A stretch of 64,000 bases of DNA from Sinotaia quadrata (taxonomy: Eukaryota; Mollusca; Gastropoda; Architaenioglossa; Viviparidae). Location: the NCBI GenBank assembly GCA_028829895.1, contig CM054180.1, forward strand, positions 116,556,473 to 116,620,472. The letters run 5' to 3'. The translations under genes and the position numbers were made by a program. The notes under the pieces were generated by a model. It worked only from the letters and a program-made list of their open reading frames with translations. It made no database searches and had not been told where the DNA came from. Shown piece after piece: positions 1-11,596 of the stretch; the first letter of the stretch is position 1, and every line of letters starts with the position of its first letter.

Positions 1-165
1 ATGTCAGAAATAACTTTTCTGGTAGTCATATACATTAGTTTGAATTATCACTAATGTCACAGAAATAACTTCTCTGGTAGTCATATACATTAGTTTGAAT
101 TATCACTAATGTCACAGAAATAACTTCTCTGAAAGCCATGTACATTAGTTTCACACAAACTACCA
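1..165. repeat. 55-bp tandem repeat, 3 copies
   Basis: Three consecutive units beginning ATGTCA(CA)GAAATAACTT start at positions 1, 54 and 109. The first two differ by one substitution and a 2-bp indel, and the third diverges in its second half. The array is cut by the window edge, so more copies may lie upstream. Confidence 0.9.
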
Positions 166-514
166 TCAATAAAAACATAATTCATTCAAAATAATATTCT
201 AATCATTAATATATGACACTTGTCATTCAAGTACATGGACAGAACACACCATATTTAAATTTTGTCTGTAAGCTGGAAAAGTATTTAGGGTATCAGAAAA
301 GGTGAGTATTGCATAATAGGTAACGATCAGTCATAGATGCATAGATGGAAAAAACCCTACATAGAAGAATAAACAATTTTGCATTGATGGCTATAAAATA
401 CTTAAAGCTGCATACAAATTATTGCAGGGCTCCTGGTTTTAAATTCATGATGCTTACCCCTTTGGGTTGTGTTGAAATGGACTGAGTGAGGCTTACCTGG
501 CAAAGAGGGAAAAC
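166..514. other. Unannotated AT-rich stretch
   Basis: No gene, structured repeat or convincing motif was seen here. It lies between two minisatellites. Confidence 0.6.
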
Positions 515-758
515 AGTGCTTTTCTCTTATGCTAAGAAACAAACCTCTCCTCTTACGCTAAGAAACATTGTTTTCCTCTTACACTAAGAAACAATGTTTT
601 CCTATTACGCTAAGAAACAATGTTTTCCTATTACGCTAAGAAACAAAGTTTTCCTATTACGCTAAGAAACAATGTTTTCCTATTACGCTAAGAAACAACG
701 TTATCTTCTTACGCTAAGAAACAATGTTTTCCTATTACGCTAAGAAACAATGTTTCGT
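515..758. repeat. 26-bp minisatellite (about 9 units)
   Basis: The unit is CTAAGAAACAATGTTTTCCT plus ATTACG, repeated with few changes. It abuts copy 1 of dispersed family A. The unit resembles the segment just upstream of the core in copies 2 and 3 of that family (TAAGATGTTTTCCATCTAC and TAAGAAGTTTTCACCTAC). I infer that the array grew from an internal segment of the element. Confidence 0.9.
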
Positions 759-990
759 CCTACGGAAATATTGTGTGATAGTAAATGTTTTCTTTATGTT
801 GTGGAAGAGAGAAAACATTTACAGCGCCCGCATATCCACCAAGTGAGAGAGACGAGTGGTGTCTGCTGGAGAATTATTAATAACATAAAATAAGATTCTC
901 GCCACTTGTAATTAGTTATGGATGAATGATTAATTACTTACTATTATAATAATAATAATCATTAACAAAGTGGCGTTGGCATCACACAAT
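759..990 (+). mobile_element. Dispersed element family A, copy 1
   Basis: The core starts with TTGTGTGAT (771-779) and ends with the inverse ATCACACAA (981-989). It contains TGTTGTGGAAGAGAGAAAAC, then GTGAGAGAGACGAG and an AATAA-rich tail. The same order recurs at about 22836-23095 (+) and 45174-45425 (-). TG...CA ends and about 213 bp are compatible with a solo LTR, while the short inverted ends are also compatible with a MITE. No target-site duplication is visible. The family name is mine. Confidence 0.75.
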
Positions 991-1004
991 CATCAAAATC
1001 ATAA

Positions 1005-1145
1005 ATTAATTACAAGACCTGTGTAGGAGAGAGTAAGCTTTTAAATTAATTACTTGACCTTGGCAGGAGAGATTAAGCTATTAAATTAATAACTAGACCT
1101 TGGCAGGAGAGATTAAGTTATTAAATTAATTACTAGACCTAAGTC
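1005..1145. repeat. About 40-bp tandem repeat, 3-4 units
   Basis: Units read TTAAATTAATTACTAGACCT followed by TGGCAGGAGAGATTAAGCTA, with the last unit diverged. Confidence 0.85.
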
Positions 1146-1239
1146 AGCAAATCATATAGAGAGATCTAATTCTTGCATGAACTGCTAGGCTTATATCAGC
1201 CAGTAAGAGGTAGGAAAGATAAGGCTAGAATGAATTGCT

Positions 1240-1455
1240 AGAAGTACACCAGTCTGTCAGCGAAGACAGTTAATCTTGAATTAAGTACTACAATTACACC
1301 GGGCAGTCAAGATTAAATTTGAATTAAGTACTAAAGCTACAACAGTCAGACAGAGAAGATTAAACTTGAATTAAGTACTAAAGCTACACCAATATCAGAC
1401 AGAGAAGATTAAACTTGAATTAAGTACTAAAGCTACACCAGTCAGTCAGAGAAGT
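1240..1455. repeat. About 54-bp tandem repeat, 4 units
   Basis: Units contain AGATTAAACTTGAATTAAGT then ACTAAAGCTACACCAGTCAG. The central copies are nearly identical and the outer ones are diverged. Confidence 0.85.
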
Positions 1456-2419
<964 letters not shown>

Positions 2420-2579
2420 TAAAATATTAAATCTATTTGAACTGCAATCCACAATTTAAAAAAATAATTATTTGAATTTCTGACAGAAGAGTCGGCTGAA
2501 CAACAAATTTCACTCAAACGTATTTCTCAGCGTTGATACTGTAGACAGCTGAGTTATGTTAGTGTCTCGTTCAGTGAGA

Positions 2580-2607
2580 GACTGAGACAGAGATGTTAAG
2601 AAAAAGA

Positions 2608-2683
<76 letters not shown>

Positions 2684-3099
2684 GCGATGAGCGAAGATAT
2701 AAACGAGATAAGAAAGAAAGAGATAATGTAAAAGCAGGAGGGAGAAAGAGAAAGAAAGAGAGAGATTGAGAGAGTGAAGACCTGAAGAGAGACAGACAGA
2801 CAAAGTGACAGAGTGAATGAAGATTTGGACTTGGAAAGAGAATCAAAACAAAATTAAGATATAGTCGGAGGTGGAGGGGGGTGGAGGGGGGTGGAGAGGG
2901 AGAGAAAAAGAGATACTACTAGACAAAGGCAGAGGGGGAAAAAAGAGAGAATGAATAGATAATTAGAAGGCAGAAACTAAAAGAGAAAGAGTTAGAGAAA
3001 AGGGAGAAAGTAAATAAAGATTAAATGGAGAGAGAGAGAGAGTAAAAGACATAAAAAATAAATAGAGAAAAAAGAGAAAGGATGATTAAATGTAGAGAG

Positions 3100-3149
<50 letters not shown>

Positions 3150-3189
3150 AAAGACAAAAAATAAATAGAGAAAAAAGTAAATGAAAATT

Positions 3190-3236
<47 letters not shown>

Positions 3237-3310
3237 AAAGACAAATAAATAGAGAGTATGAAAGAAGAGAAATAGCGCGAAGAGAGAAAGACAGTGACAA
3301 AGAAGAGAGG
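2580..3310. repeat. GA-rich polypurine region
   Basis: Pure (GA)n blocks at about 2611-2680, 3101-3147 and 3199-3234 sit in a plus-strand polypurine region. The pieces between 3000 and 3240 repeat a unit with TAAAAGACA..AAATAAATAGAGA three times. A G-run cluster (GGTGGAGGGGGG repeated) lies at 2868-2902. Such mirror-symmetric purine tracts can form triplex or G-quadruplex structures. Confidence 0.9.
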
Positions 3311-3384
3311 GTGGAATGTCTCATACTATTGAATGCCATTCATAACTGTCAAAAGAAAGGGAAATAAAAATAGCAGAAGGCCGA

Positions 3385-3606
3385 GTGCCTTGTGTAATGA
3401 GAAGTAGAGATGAAATTGTAATCAAATACGCCAAGATATATGGCATAAATAGAACAAGCATTCTCCTACGGCACAAAATAGCCAGGCCATCACCGGTGAC
3501 GGTCGACCTTACTCGTCCTGGAAGAAAAGCTTGCCAAGCAAACAACGTTCAAGAGATAGGTATACGGCGTGCACGATTCGAAACTGGCTTTACGACATAC
3601 CATTAG
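3385..3606 (+). other. 73-codon open frame, unrecognised
   Basis: This frame gives a basic peptide with a segment resembling a helix-turn-helix (IKYAKIYGINRTSILLRHK) and then TRPGRKACQAN. That arrangement loosely recalls the N-terminus of IS481- or Tc1-type transposases, which have HTH domains followed by a basic linker. The match is by eye only, the frame is short, and it sits at the edge of the CpG-rich patch. It may be chance. Confidence 0.15.
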
Positions 3607-4200
3607 AACGCTTTGGAGCTTTTTTTTAAAGAGAAAACCGCTATGGCAACGGTCGGAAAAATCGCAGCTACACATAGTCGTGACGATTGCCTAGCTTTAT
3701 CGCCATTGAGTGGGAAGATAATCCAGAATGATGGCTGTTTGTCAACGTCACTGGAAGAAAATCGCGTCATTCTCGCGAGAGCCGGGCGACAGCAAACGCA
3801 TAACGCTGCAGAGCACACATACGCGGGTGGAAAGATGGGCGAAAATTAAAATCTTTTCCTTTTGACTCGTTTCTGGCTAAACTGACACTTTCATCCAGGG
3901 GAGGCAAACAGACGCCAGAATCGGACAAGAGAGTCGGGCCGCTATTTCCGCGTGCACCAGTGTCTTGTGCAAACAAATCGAGCGGCGTTCGCGGCCAGAA
4001 AAATACACACAAAGGGTTCGAATCTTTCGATATGCGCTGTTTGGATGTCTGGGAACGCAAACGATTAAGAAGCATTTCGACTCTAACCCGCACGGTGGGC
4101 TCCGAGAAGAGCCCCTCCCCATCCCTTACTGGCCTACACCATGTCCCAACACTACCTACCGATGTCGGCTTTCGAAGTTTTGTGACGCTTCTTAGTCGGG
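3440..4200. promoter_or_regulatory. CpG-rich patch, possible promoter
   Basis: CpG dinucleotides are frequent compared with the AT-rich flanks. The patch contains an exact TCTCGCGAGA palindrome (3771-3780), a motif of CpG-island promoters bound by BANP in vertebrates, and CTATGGCAACGG at about 3641-3652, like an RFX half-site. Several medium open frames overlap on both strands, as expected for GC-richer DNA, and none is recognisable. A 5' exon or promoter is possible but unproven. Confidence 0.3.
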
Positions 4201-4204
4201 TTCA

Positions 4205-4575
4205 GTTGGACGATAATTAGCAGAGATGTAGAGAGTTTGCTTGTTGTCTAATTGACAGAGATGTAGAAAGTTTGCTTGTTGTCTAATTGACAGAAATGTA
4301 GAGAGTTTGCTTGTTGTATAATTTACAGAGATGTAGAGAGTTTGCTTGTTGTCTAATTGACAGTGATGTAGAGAGTTTGCTTGTTGTCTTATTAACAGAG
4401 ATGTAGAGAGTTTGCATGTTGTCTAATTGACAGAGATGTAGAGAGTTTGCATGTTGTCTAATTGACAGAGATGTAGAGAGTATGATTGCTGTCTAATTGA
4501 CAGAGATGTAGAGAGTTTGCATGTTGTCTAATTGACAGAGATGTAGAGAGTTAGCTTGTTGTTTAATTATTGTTC
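4205..4575. repeat. 35-bp minisatellite, about 10 units
   Basis: The unit is GACAGAGATGTAGAGAGTTT followed by GCTTGTTGTCTAATT, with successive unit starts at 4221 and 4256. Most units differ by 0-3 substitutions, so the expansion is recent. Confidence 0.95.
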
Positions 4576-4654
4576 CACATCCGCTTCAAATTTTCGATGA
4601 TTTAGGATTTAAAAGGTGCCATTAGTGTTCTGTGCTTCAAATATTCTTTTAATT

Positions 4655-4820
4655 GTACAGGTAAATAGTCAGTCAAATCTTTTCATCGTACAGGTAAATA
4701 GTCAGTCAAATATTCTTTTCATCGTACAGATAAGTAGTTAGTTAATATATTCTTCTTATCGTACAGGTAAATGTCAGTCAAATATTCTTCTTACTGTACA
4801 GGTTAATAGTCAATCAAAAT
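4655..4820. repeat. About 40-bp tandem repeat, 5 diverged units
   Basis: Repeated core ATCGTACAGGTAAATAGTCA then GTCAAATATTCTT, with indels between units. Confidence 0.8.
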
Positions 4821-5179
4821 GTTTAGACCAGTTTATTTATTCTGCTACATAGAGACATTAATGGGCAATTATTATTCAATATTGTAATTTTCACAGTTCA
4901 TTGTTTGTTTGGAGCTCGCTTCCAGAAATTATAAAATAATAATTCATGAAAAGTTATACAGAAAGTAATCTATTAAATGACTGATTAAGAGGAAACGTAC
5001 TTATAGACTGGGCTAAAAATATGCTCTGAGTAAGACAGACAGGTAAATAATACAATAAATGAAGATGGCATTTAAACAAGAAAAGGTGTTCGGATTTAAA
5101 TATATTTATTTAAATCGAATGAGCAAGTATTTATACAAAAATCTTATTACCGCGCATTCATATATACATACACACAGAT

Positions 5180-5180
5180 A

Positions 5181-5222
<42 letters not shown>
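5180..5222. repeat. (AC)n microsatellite
   Basis: Pure dinucleotide tract of about 40 bp, followed by ACAT-rich DNA including (ACAT)n at 5276-5292. Confidence 0.97.
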
Positions 5223-5226
<4 letters not shown>

Positions 5227-5356
5227 AAATGCACATGTACATACACACGTAAATGCATTTACCATACGCGTACGGTACATACATACATACATAATGATAC
5301 ACACTTAAATCACGGATACACACGCAAACACATGAAAATTCACAACGCTTTTAGAG

Positions 5357-5533
5357 CAGTATTTCTCAACCTTTCTACTCTGATGGAACACTTAAAATAG
5401 CTGTCAGGTCTCCGAGAGCACCTCAGGGAACCCCTTGCACAAAACTACAATATCCACAATGATTATTTTTTAAATCAAGATCTTTGGGGGACCCCCTAGC
5501 GACCTCCCATAGAACCCCAGTTGAGGAACCATG
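5357..5533. mobile_element. hAT-like MITE (decayed)
   Basis: The left end CAGTATTTCTCAACC and right end GGTTCCTCAACT (read inverted) form imperfect terminal repeats of the CAGTGGTTCTCAACC type seen in hAT-derived MITEs. The ends are flanked by TTTTAGAG (5349-5356) and CTTTGGAG (5534-5541), an 8-bp target duplication with two mismatches, as expected for hAT. The interior has no coding potential and repeats GGAACCCC / GGGGACCCC words. Confidence 0.7.
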
Positions 5534-5541
5534 CTTTGGAG

Positions 5542-6098
5542 GTACAAAAAAAAACAACAACAAGAATTAACTCTTTGGCTTAAGAGCTGTCATCTGTACA
5601 CTAGAGTTGTGAAAATAGTATATGGACTATGAAATGAGTAAGCCAATTGATGCGTGACAAACTTATCTGAGTGGACTGAGGCATTTTACGTAGGGTAACG
5701 TCGATTCCTATTGCCCATTCCTTTGTAAACATTTACAGCTTTTGGAATTTTCTTGTTGCACTTTAAAACAAATTTGCCTTGCAGTTGTCCCTAAGGACGC
5801 ACGCATACATTTACATAAGTACACAAACACACACAAACATACACATTTATAAATTGACGCTAGAGCTTATTACCCTTTTGGCTCCGACCAACACTTCTCT
5901 TGCCAGAAATGGCATCGAAAATGAATTGTCTCCCCTAGCAGCAATTTCCCGATATCCCATCAACAACAAAAACTTCCGTTTTTCCTAGTCTATAACTGTC
6001 AGTGCGTTAGCATTTAACTTTTAAATATTTAAAACAATTGCAATAATTATATTAACATTTAATTCCGGTTGTGATGGTCTTGTAATAAAGGTACACAG
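5542..6098. other. Unannotated spacer
   Basis: Unique AT-rich DNA with short AC-rich pieces near 5815-5845. No gene or element was recognised. Confidence 0.5.
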
Positions 6099-6179
6099 AT
6101 GATAAATTCCAACACAAAACACTTTAATAAAACTAGATTTCTTTTTCATATCGTTTGTTTCGTGCATATTTCTCTCTCG

Positions 6180-6370
6180 TTAAATGTATTTACTTTATTT
6201 CTTTCTTTCCTTATTCCCTATTGCCCCCATCTCTATCTCTTTCTTTATTTTTCTCTCCTCTCTCTCTTTCTGTCCTTTTCTTTGTCCCCTTCTCTTTCTA
6301 GTTTTCTCTCCTTCCCCTCATTATGTGTATCAATTTTTTTCACTATCACCCTTCCCCTCCCCCCCCCGCG

Positions 6371-6443
<73 letters not shown>
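6180..6443. repeat. Pyrimidine-rich region with (CT)n
   Basis: A CT-rich stretch leads into a pure (CT)n tract at 6373-6443. The serine/leucine-rich frames here come from the repeat. Confidence 0.95.
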
Positions 6444-6445
<2 letters not shown>

Positions 6446-7093
6446 ATGAAATCTGCCTTCGTTTTATCTCTTCCCCAGTCCACGTTTTACACTGTCTGCT
6501 ATCACTGTGTTCGTCTCTCGTCCTTTCCCGTACTCGGGATTTAGCACTAATGTTGGGGGATTGTTTGCGAACAAAACGGACAATAACATGTAACTGAACA
6601 CCACTGAACAACAGTATCTGCAAAATCTCACTAATTACATGCCGTTCTATTGCATGCAGCGCTGTGGGACCGATTCCAGACCGTTGGTGAAATGTTTTGG
6701 CCATTGAAGATTTTGACTCAAGCACGTTTAGTTTGACTCTCGGTTGAAGATAGGCAATGGGTAATCGGCAACGACACCTTTCTGATCAAAACAAGAACTC
6801 TGCACACTTCAAATATTTTTATCGACTTTTGTTTTTACCCTTTTATTGGTTAACTGAATGATTGGTTTTTAAAGTGATCTATGCTAGTAAACAGCTCCTC
6901 GCGCTGAAATTAGAAACAGAAGTTGCTTCCTCCGCGAAATATAAACGCACCCTAAGGATACTTACTGGCATCAATCTGTCTCATAGAAGAGGGGTTTCCT
7001 TAATAGGGTGCGCGATGTGAGACGTTTAAAATTAATTATTCAAAGAGGGACTTGCTTTTGAGCATGGTTGGGAGAAATTTCTATCTTACGGTG
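6444..7093. other. Unannotated spacer
   Basis: Mixed-composition unique DNA. A small inverted pair CGCACCCTA / TAGGGTGCG lies at about 6946-7012. No gene was recognised. Confidence 0.5.
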
Positions 7094-7187
<94 letters not shown>

Positions 7188-7280
7188 CATCCATCTATCT
7201 ATCTATCCATCCATCCATCCATCCATCCATCCAACCATCTATCTATCCATCCATCCATCCATCCATCCATCCATCCATCC

Positions 7281-7314
<34 letters not shown>

Positions 7315-7332
7315 GTATGTATCTATCTATAA
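7094..7332. repeat. (ATCT)n/(ATCC)n microsatellite
   Basis: About 235 bp of tetranucleotide repeat, alternating ATCT and ATCC blocks. It directly adjoins a dispersed repeat (family B) whose minus-strand 3' end points into the tract. The tract is therefore best read as the expanded GATA-type tail of a retroposon. Confidence 0.95.
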
Positions 7333-7580
7333 ATGTGTCTATCCATTTTCTAATCTTGATAATTATATATTCGTTGCCAATGTTAACGTGACCGGACCTT
7401 GGCACTGCTTGTGATGAAATTTTTAACAGCTCTGATGGAGAAAATGCTAGAACTTGCTGATGCAATCCAAACCAGTTCCAACTGGATGAGTAGATTTTCT
7501 GACTAATAGTCTCACACTTGTTCATAACAGTTTCATCCAATGGGGATGGACCAGAAGTTACTTTGTTGAAGTTACACAAC
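7333..7580 (-). mobile_element. Dispersed repeat family B, copy 1
   Basis: Similar to 21673-21860: both contain ACCTGACCTTGGCACTCCTT-like sequence, then TTGCTGATGCAATCCAAAC, and both directly abut an (ATCT)n tract on the same side. The distal part, with GGTCCATCCCC..TGGATGAA..GAACAAGTGTGAGACT on the minus strand, recurs inverted at 8287-8375. A SINE-like retroposon with a GATA tail on the minus strand is the simplest reading. The family name is mine. Confidence 0.7.
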
Positions 7581-8286
7581 TGTTCCTGTGCCTTTGATTC
7601 ACTCACAAAGCACACAGTGGAGAATTGTCCAGAACTTCAAATGCGCTAACACAGCAAATCACATAGAATGTTCTAGAATCTTCATGTGTGTTACTCAAAC
7701 ACCCAACAAGAAATGTTTAAAATAATCTTCCTGAATTCTCGAGACCAAACTAAAACCTCAATTTTCGCCATATTAGCTCTCAAACAGAATTCACATTAAT
7801 CAACTTACAGGTAACACGTTTAATGATAATTTTGACGATGAAGCTGGATTCATCCACCAACATGATCCGGTAGAGTACAATAGTCACTGTAGTCAGAAGA
7901 GGATCAAATACATCAATGAAAAATGGTGTGCTCCTCTCTGCAAAAGTCAAATTATGGACAGCACTAAATTTCAGGCATAACTCTTTTCTCTCTTACAAAC
8001 ATTCTCAACTTACAAAGCCTGCAACAATACTCATTAGCCCAATGCACACACAGCAGAAGAAATATAATATCGATTAAAATTCACAAGTATAATATTCAAT
8101 GTAATCAAATTAGTGAACACATAAACATTCACCAAATTCAAATAATAGATCACTTTCAAATATGTACGAAATATTTCTACGTCATTATTTCTCTATCAGT
8201 CAGTTTTAACTTACCATAAGCTTATGATTGCTTTATGACCAGATTGCCGTTATGTCAAACTCAAAGTGATTTAAATATAGGACTTC
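7581..8286. other. Unannotated AT-rich spacer
   Basis: Lies between the inverted family B pieces. No coding or repeat structure was seen. Confidence 0.5.
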
Positions 8287-8375
8287 TTCATCAGAGTAAC
8301 TTTCGGTCCATCCCCACTGGATGAAGTTGTTCTGAACAAGTGTGAGACTTTTAGTAAGAAAGTCTAACCTTAAAA
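8287..8375 (+). mobile_element. Dispersed repeat family B, partial inverted copy
   Basis: CGGTCCATCCCCACTGGATG and GAACAAGTGTGAGACTTTTA match the minus-strand sequence at about 7484-7575, so the two pieces form an inverted pair about 700 bp apart. Confidence 0.7.
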
Positions 8376-10150
8376 AGTCTGTATTTACAATTGGATGAAT
8401 ATTTTTCATTTCTCATTTAATATTAATTCACTTTTAGTCTCTTTAGTGAATAGATTCCATTGAACCGTCTCACTCACTCTCGTTCATAAAATTAACTAAA
8501 CAGTATACAAGTAAAACGCATGTAAATATATATATATAATAGGTAGATACATAAAACAAGCTGAGAAATTATGGAAAGATATTTTTTGTAATAATAAACG
8601 AGTGACATTTTGCTGGCATGGTCTGGATTACAAAATTCAGGTTTCCTGCAGAGTCCTCAAAATTATAATTTCGTGCAGGTTTGGGAAACCCTTCTAATGT
8701 CATTTTTGTCACTGTAGGAGATGCTAGAGTTGATGTCCATGGTAGCTCAACCACAATTTCCCTGTTCTGTTTAAAGCTCCTAACATCTGTTATCCAGATT
8801 CCCCAAACCCTGGTGGTAGACTCTATATCCTACTCTAAACTTCCACAGCCTGGAGGGGGGGGGGGGAGGGAACGATCCAGTCTTCTGGATGGCTAGGTAT
8901 TAGGTCCCCTTGTAGCAGTCCAATCCATAAAAAGTTAGACCAGAGATTGCATCTCGAAGGAGATGATAAGTTAATTAAGGTGACAAAAATTAAAATTCTA
9001 TAATTTTTAAATCTCACAAATGCAACCTTTTGAACTCTTTTCTCTGCCCCAGTCCATTCTTAGTACCTCTTATTTTTGCCTTTTTTCCTAGGTTTTGGAT
9101 TTCTTATGTCTGCCAACAGTTTAGACTTAAGACTTCTTATCTCAGCTTTAGTCCAGTTTTGACCAGTTTTATGGTGTATTATTTTTGCCTTAGTCACGCT
9201 TATCACCCGTTGACTCTGCCCACGTCTAAATTAAGACATTTATCTGACATTTTTTAATTTCTAACCTAGTTCAGCCTTAGACAGCTTGAATCTGCCCTAT
9301 TCTGGTCTTAGGACTTCTTCTTCCTATCCTAGTTCAGTCTGAGATATAATCATTAATCGCTTTCTTGCCTGTGTTTGTTTCAACCCGGTGCCAGTCTAGT
9401 CCGGGACGGCCAATTTCTACCTTGTCTCTGCATATCCTCGTTTCAGACGAGACTAGTGTAGTCGTTTGATTGTGCAACTTTCTTTGGGAAGCATTTATTA
9501 TAACCCAAATCAGACACCAACTCAGAGTTCAGGCTTTAGAATCCCTCCTCCCCCCCCCCCCCTCCGAAATCGAACTCATCACTGGACGTTCATACCAATC
9601 GTGAGGTGGGTCATTTGCTATAAATAGCAATTGTAAATCCAATCCTACTAAGCGCTTTCTAAAAACGCATGCACATATACGCGCGCACATTTAAAAACAG
9701 TTACATTTCGTTTTTATGAACTTGTCAACATCGGCACTGAAACTAGAAGGCAACAAAGCATGAAAGCCAGATTTGCCGCGCATAGTCGAACACTTCTTTT
9801 CTATTTCGTACATTAAAATATTAAATTTCTTGTATATTTGGTAAATTAAGGTTTTCAGTACTTTCGGGTCAATTATGCTTGTTCATATTAAATTATTTTC
9901 TTCAACTCCGAGAACGATAACCATTGCCGAAAATGTTAGATAGATGTTGCGGCACACGTCACTGTATTTAGTGCGTTAAATCGAAAAGTGTGAGACAAAC
10001 GGTTATACCCCCTTTCATCGTCTTTGTCGTTGACATCAAAGAAATCGACATTTAGTTGTGCTGCGTTGATTAAGCTATGACTATGGAATTCTGATTGTTG
10101 TTGGCGTTGTTTGCGCAAATAGATGAGTATGTATTTGCCTTACAATCGCG
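8376..10150. other. Spacer with poly-G tract and diverged repeats
   Basis: Contains a G-run at 8854-8870, a diverged pyrimidine-rich repeat at about 9040-9340 (recurring TTAGGACTTCTTAT / CTAGTTCAG words, period roughly 60-70 bp), and a poly-C run at about 9548-9561. GAGTTCGATTTC on the minus strand near 9580 resembles a tRNA B-box, but no cloverleaf was found. No gene was recognised. Confidence 0.4.
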
Positions 10151-10153
10151 TGC

Positions 10154-10155
<2 letters not shown>

Positions 10156-10200
<45 letters not shown>

Positions 10201-10378
10201 GTGCGTGTGTGTGTGTGTTGTGTGTTTGTTTGTGTATGTATGTGTGTTTGTGTGCGTGCGTGCGTGCGTGCGTGTGTGTGTGTGTGTGTTTGTTTGTATA
10301 TGTATGTGTGTTTGTGTGTGTGCGTGCGTGCGTGCGTGCGTGCGTGTGTATGTGTGTATGTATGTGTGTTTGTGTGTG

Positions 10379-10468
<90 letters not shown>
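10156..10468. repeat. (TG)n/(TGCG)n compound microsatellite
   Basis: About 310 bp of TG repeats interspersed with TGCG blocks and three similar TTTGTTTGTATATGTATG-type interruptions, which suggest a higher-order duplication of about 90 bp. Four long overlapping open frames ([21 protein letters not shown]) are repeat artefacts. Confidence 0.98.
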
Positions 10469-10469
<1 letters not shown>

Positions 10470-11067
10470 ACGGAGCCGGTGCAAGGATATCTTGCGCCCT
10501 ATGCTACTTCCCACCTTAAACCTCCCGGAGCTTCGCTTATTATAAATTTTCAAAATGAAAACTGATTACGTGGCATTGTTAATAAGTTTTTAGACACTTT
10601 CTGGTTTGATTTATTTCACTGTTTACATATTTCATTCGTTGTTAACAATGAAAAACCTGGGCACCGCCTGTCGTTAAAACACAAACATAGGTTTAAGTGC
10701 CCTAGGCGCCGAGTTAAGCTAGAGGTTAAGTGTGTGTACTTAATAGAAAACTATAACGAAATCATTTCAAAGGTTGCAAGTTGTCACTGCCACTTCTTTC
10801 CCACTAAGTCTGCGGACGAACTCGTTAGCGTCTGCTCTGTGGCGTAAGCTGCGTCGCTGCATTTGTGACCAGACGCGTAAGCGACATGCTAATTTGACAG
10901 GGGAGATCACAGTGAAAGAACAAAGATGGTCGCAATGTTGAAATTCTCTTTTGATGAGATCCAATTCAAAACAACTTACCGAAATCACTATTCTCTGTAT
11001 ATTGAGGAAGGAATCAGTGATGCGGGTAGATGGGGAAAGTGATGGAGTGGGGGTGGGAGAGAACAAA
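10470..11067. other. Unannotated spacer
   Basis: Unique sequence that becomes GC-richer towards 10780-11060. No gene was recognised. Confidence 0.4.
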
Positions 11068-11160
11068 ATGGCGTCAGCAGCAGCAACAGCAGTCCAGATG
11101 GATGTGTACTTTGAACCGTACTATATCTCGACTCCCGATCTGTCAGACAGGAAGAATTAG
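11068..11160 (+). CDS. Short 30-codon open frame, hypothetical
   Basis: The frame starts at an ATG in the context AAAATGGCGTC, which also resembles a YY1 element, and begins MASAAATAVQMDVYFEPYY before a TAG at 11158. The alanine-rich start and tyrosine-rich middle look more protein-like than random AT-rich DNA. However, no homologue is recognised and the surrounding CDS context is absent. It could be a micropeptide, a 5' exon fragment or chance. Confidence 0.15.
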   Translation: MASAAATAVQMDVYFEPYYISTPDLSDRKN

Positions 11161-11596
11161 CGCTAATTAGTTTCGCCAGGCACGTGCTCGCCTCGCGGTG
11201 ACGAACGAAGTAAGACCTGTTTATCAGAAATGACACATTTTCCTTTCTGTTTTTTTTTTCTTTTAATCTTTCTTCCCTTCGCTCTCTCTGTCTCTTCCCT
11301 TCCCAACAGCTCACTTTCTACCACTCTCAGACTATTGCTACAGTCGAAGACAGAATAAGAAGATAAAAGGGTGTAGTGAGACAGGGACTATGGAGAGAAG
11401 AGTGTTGGGAAAGCAAACGAGGTATGTAAGATTTAAAACGGCAAAACCTGGTCAGAAACGCACGACCGAATGAATGTGAAAGGTGAAGATTTTAACTTCC
11501 GAATTTTTAGACAATCTATCAGGATTTAAAGCTAACTTCAAAGTCTTACGGTATGACGGATTTTGTCCAGTGGTAAAGTCAAATTGACATTTCCTG
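11161..11596. other. Unannotated spacer
   Basis: CpG content is raised just after 11160 (GCCAGGCACGTGCTCGCCTC), followed by a pyrimidine-rich stretch. No gene was recognised. Confidence 0.4.

Noticed and set aside
4008..4030. tRNA B-box-like GGGTTCGAATCT
   Set aside because: No A box at the right distance and no cloverleaf could be drawn.
10070..10565. Long overlapping HTHT / VCVC / ACVRACV frames
   Set aside because: These are translations of (TG)n/(TGCG)n DNA on both strands. The same applies to the frames at 2128-2846, 6330-6725, 7052-7414, 12067-12453, 20523-20806, 28783-29031 and 33527-33780.
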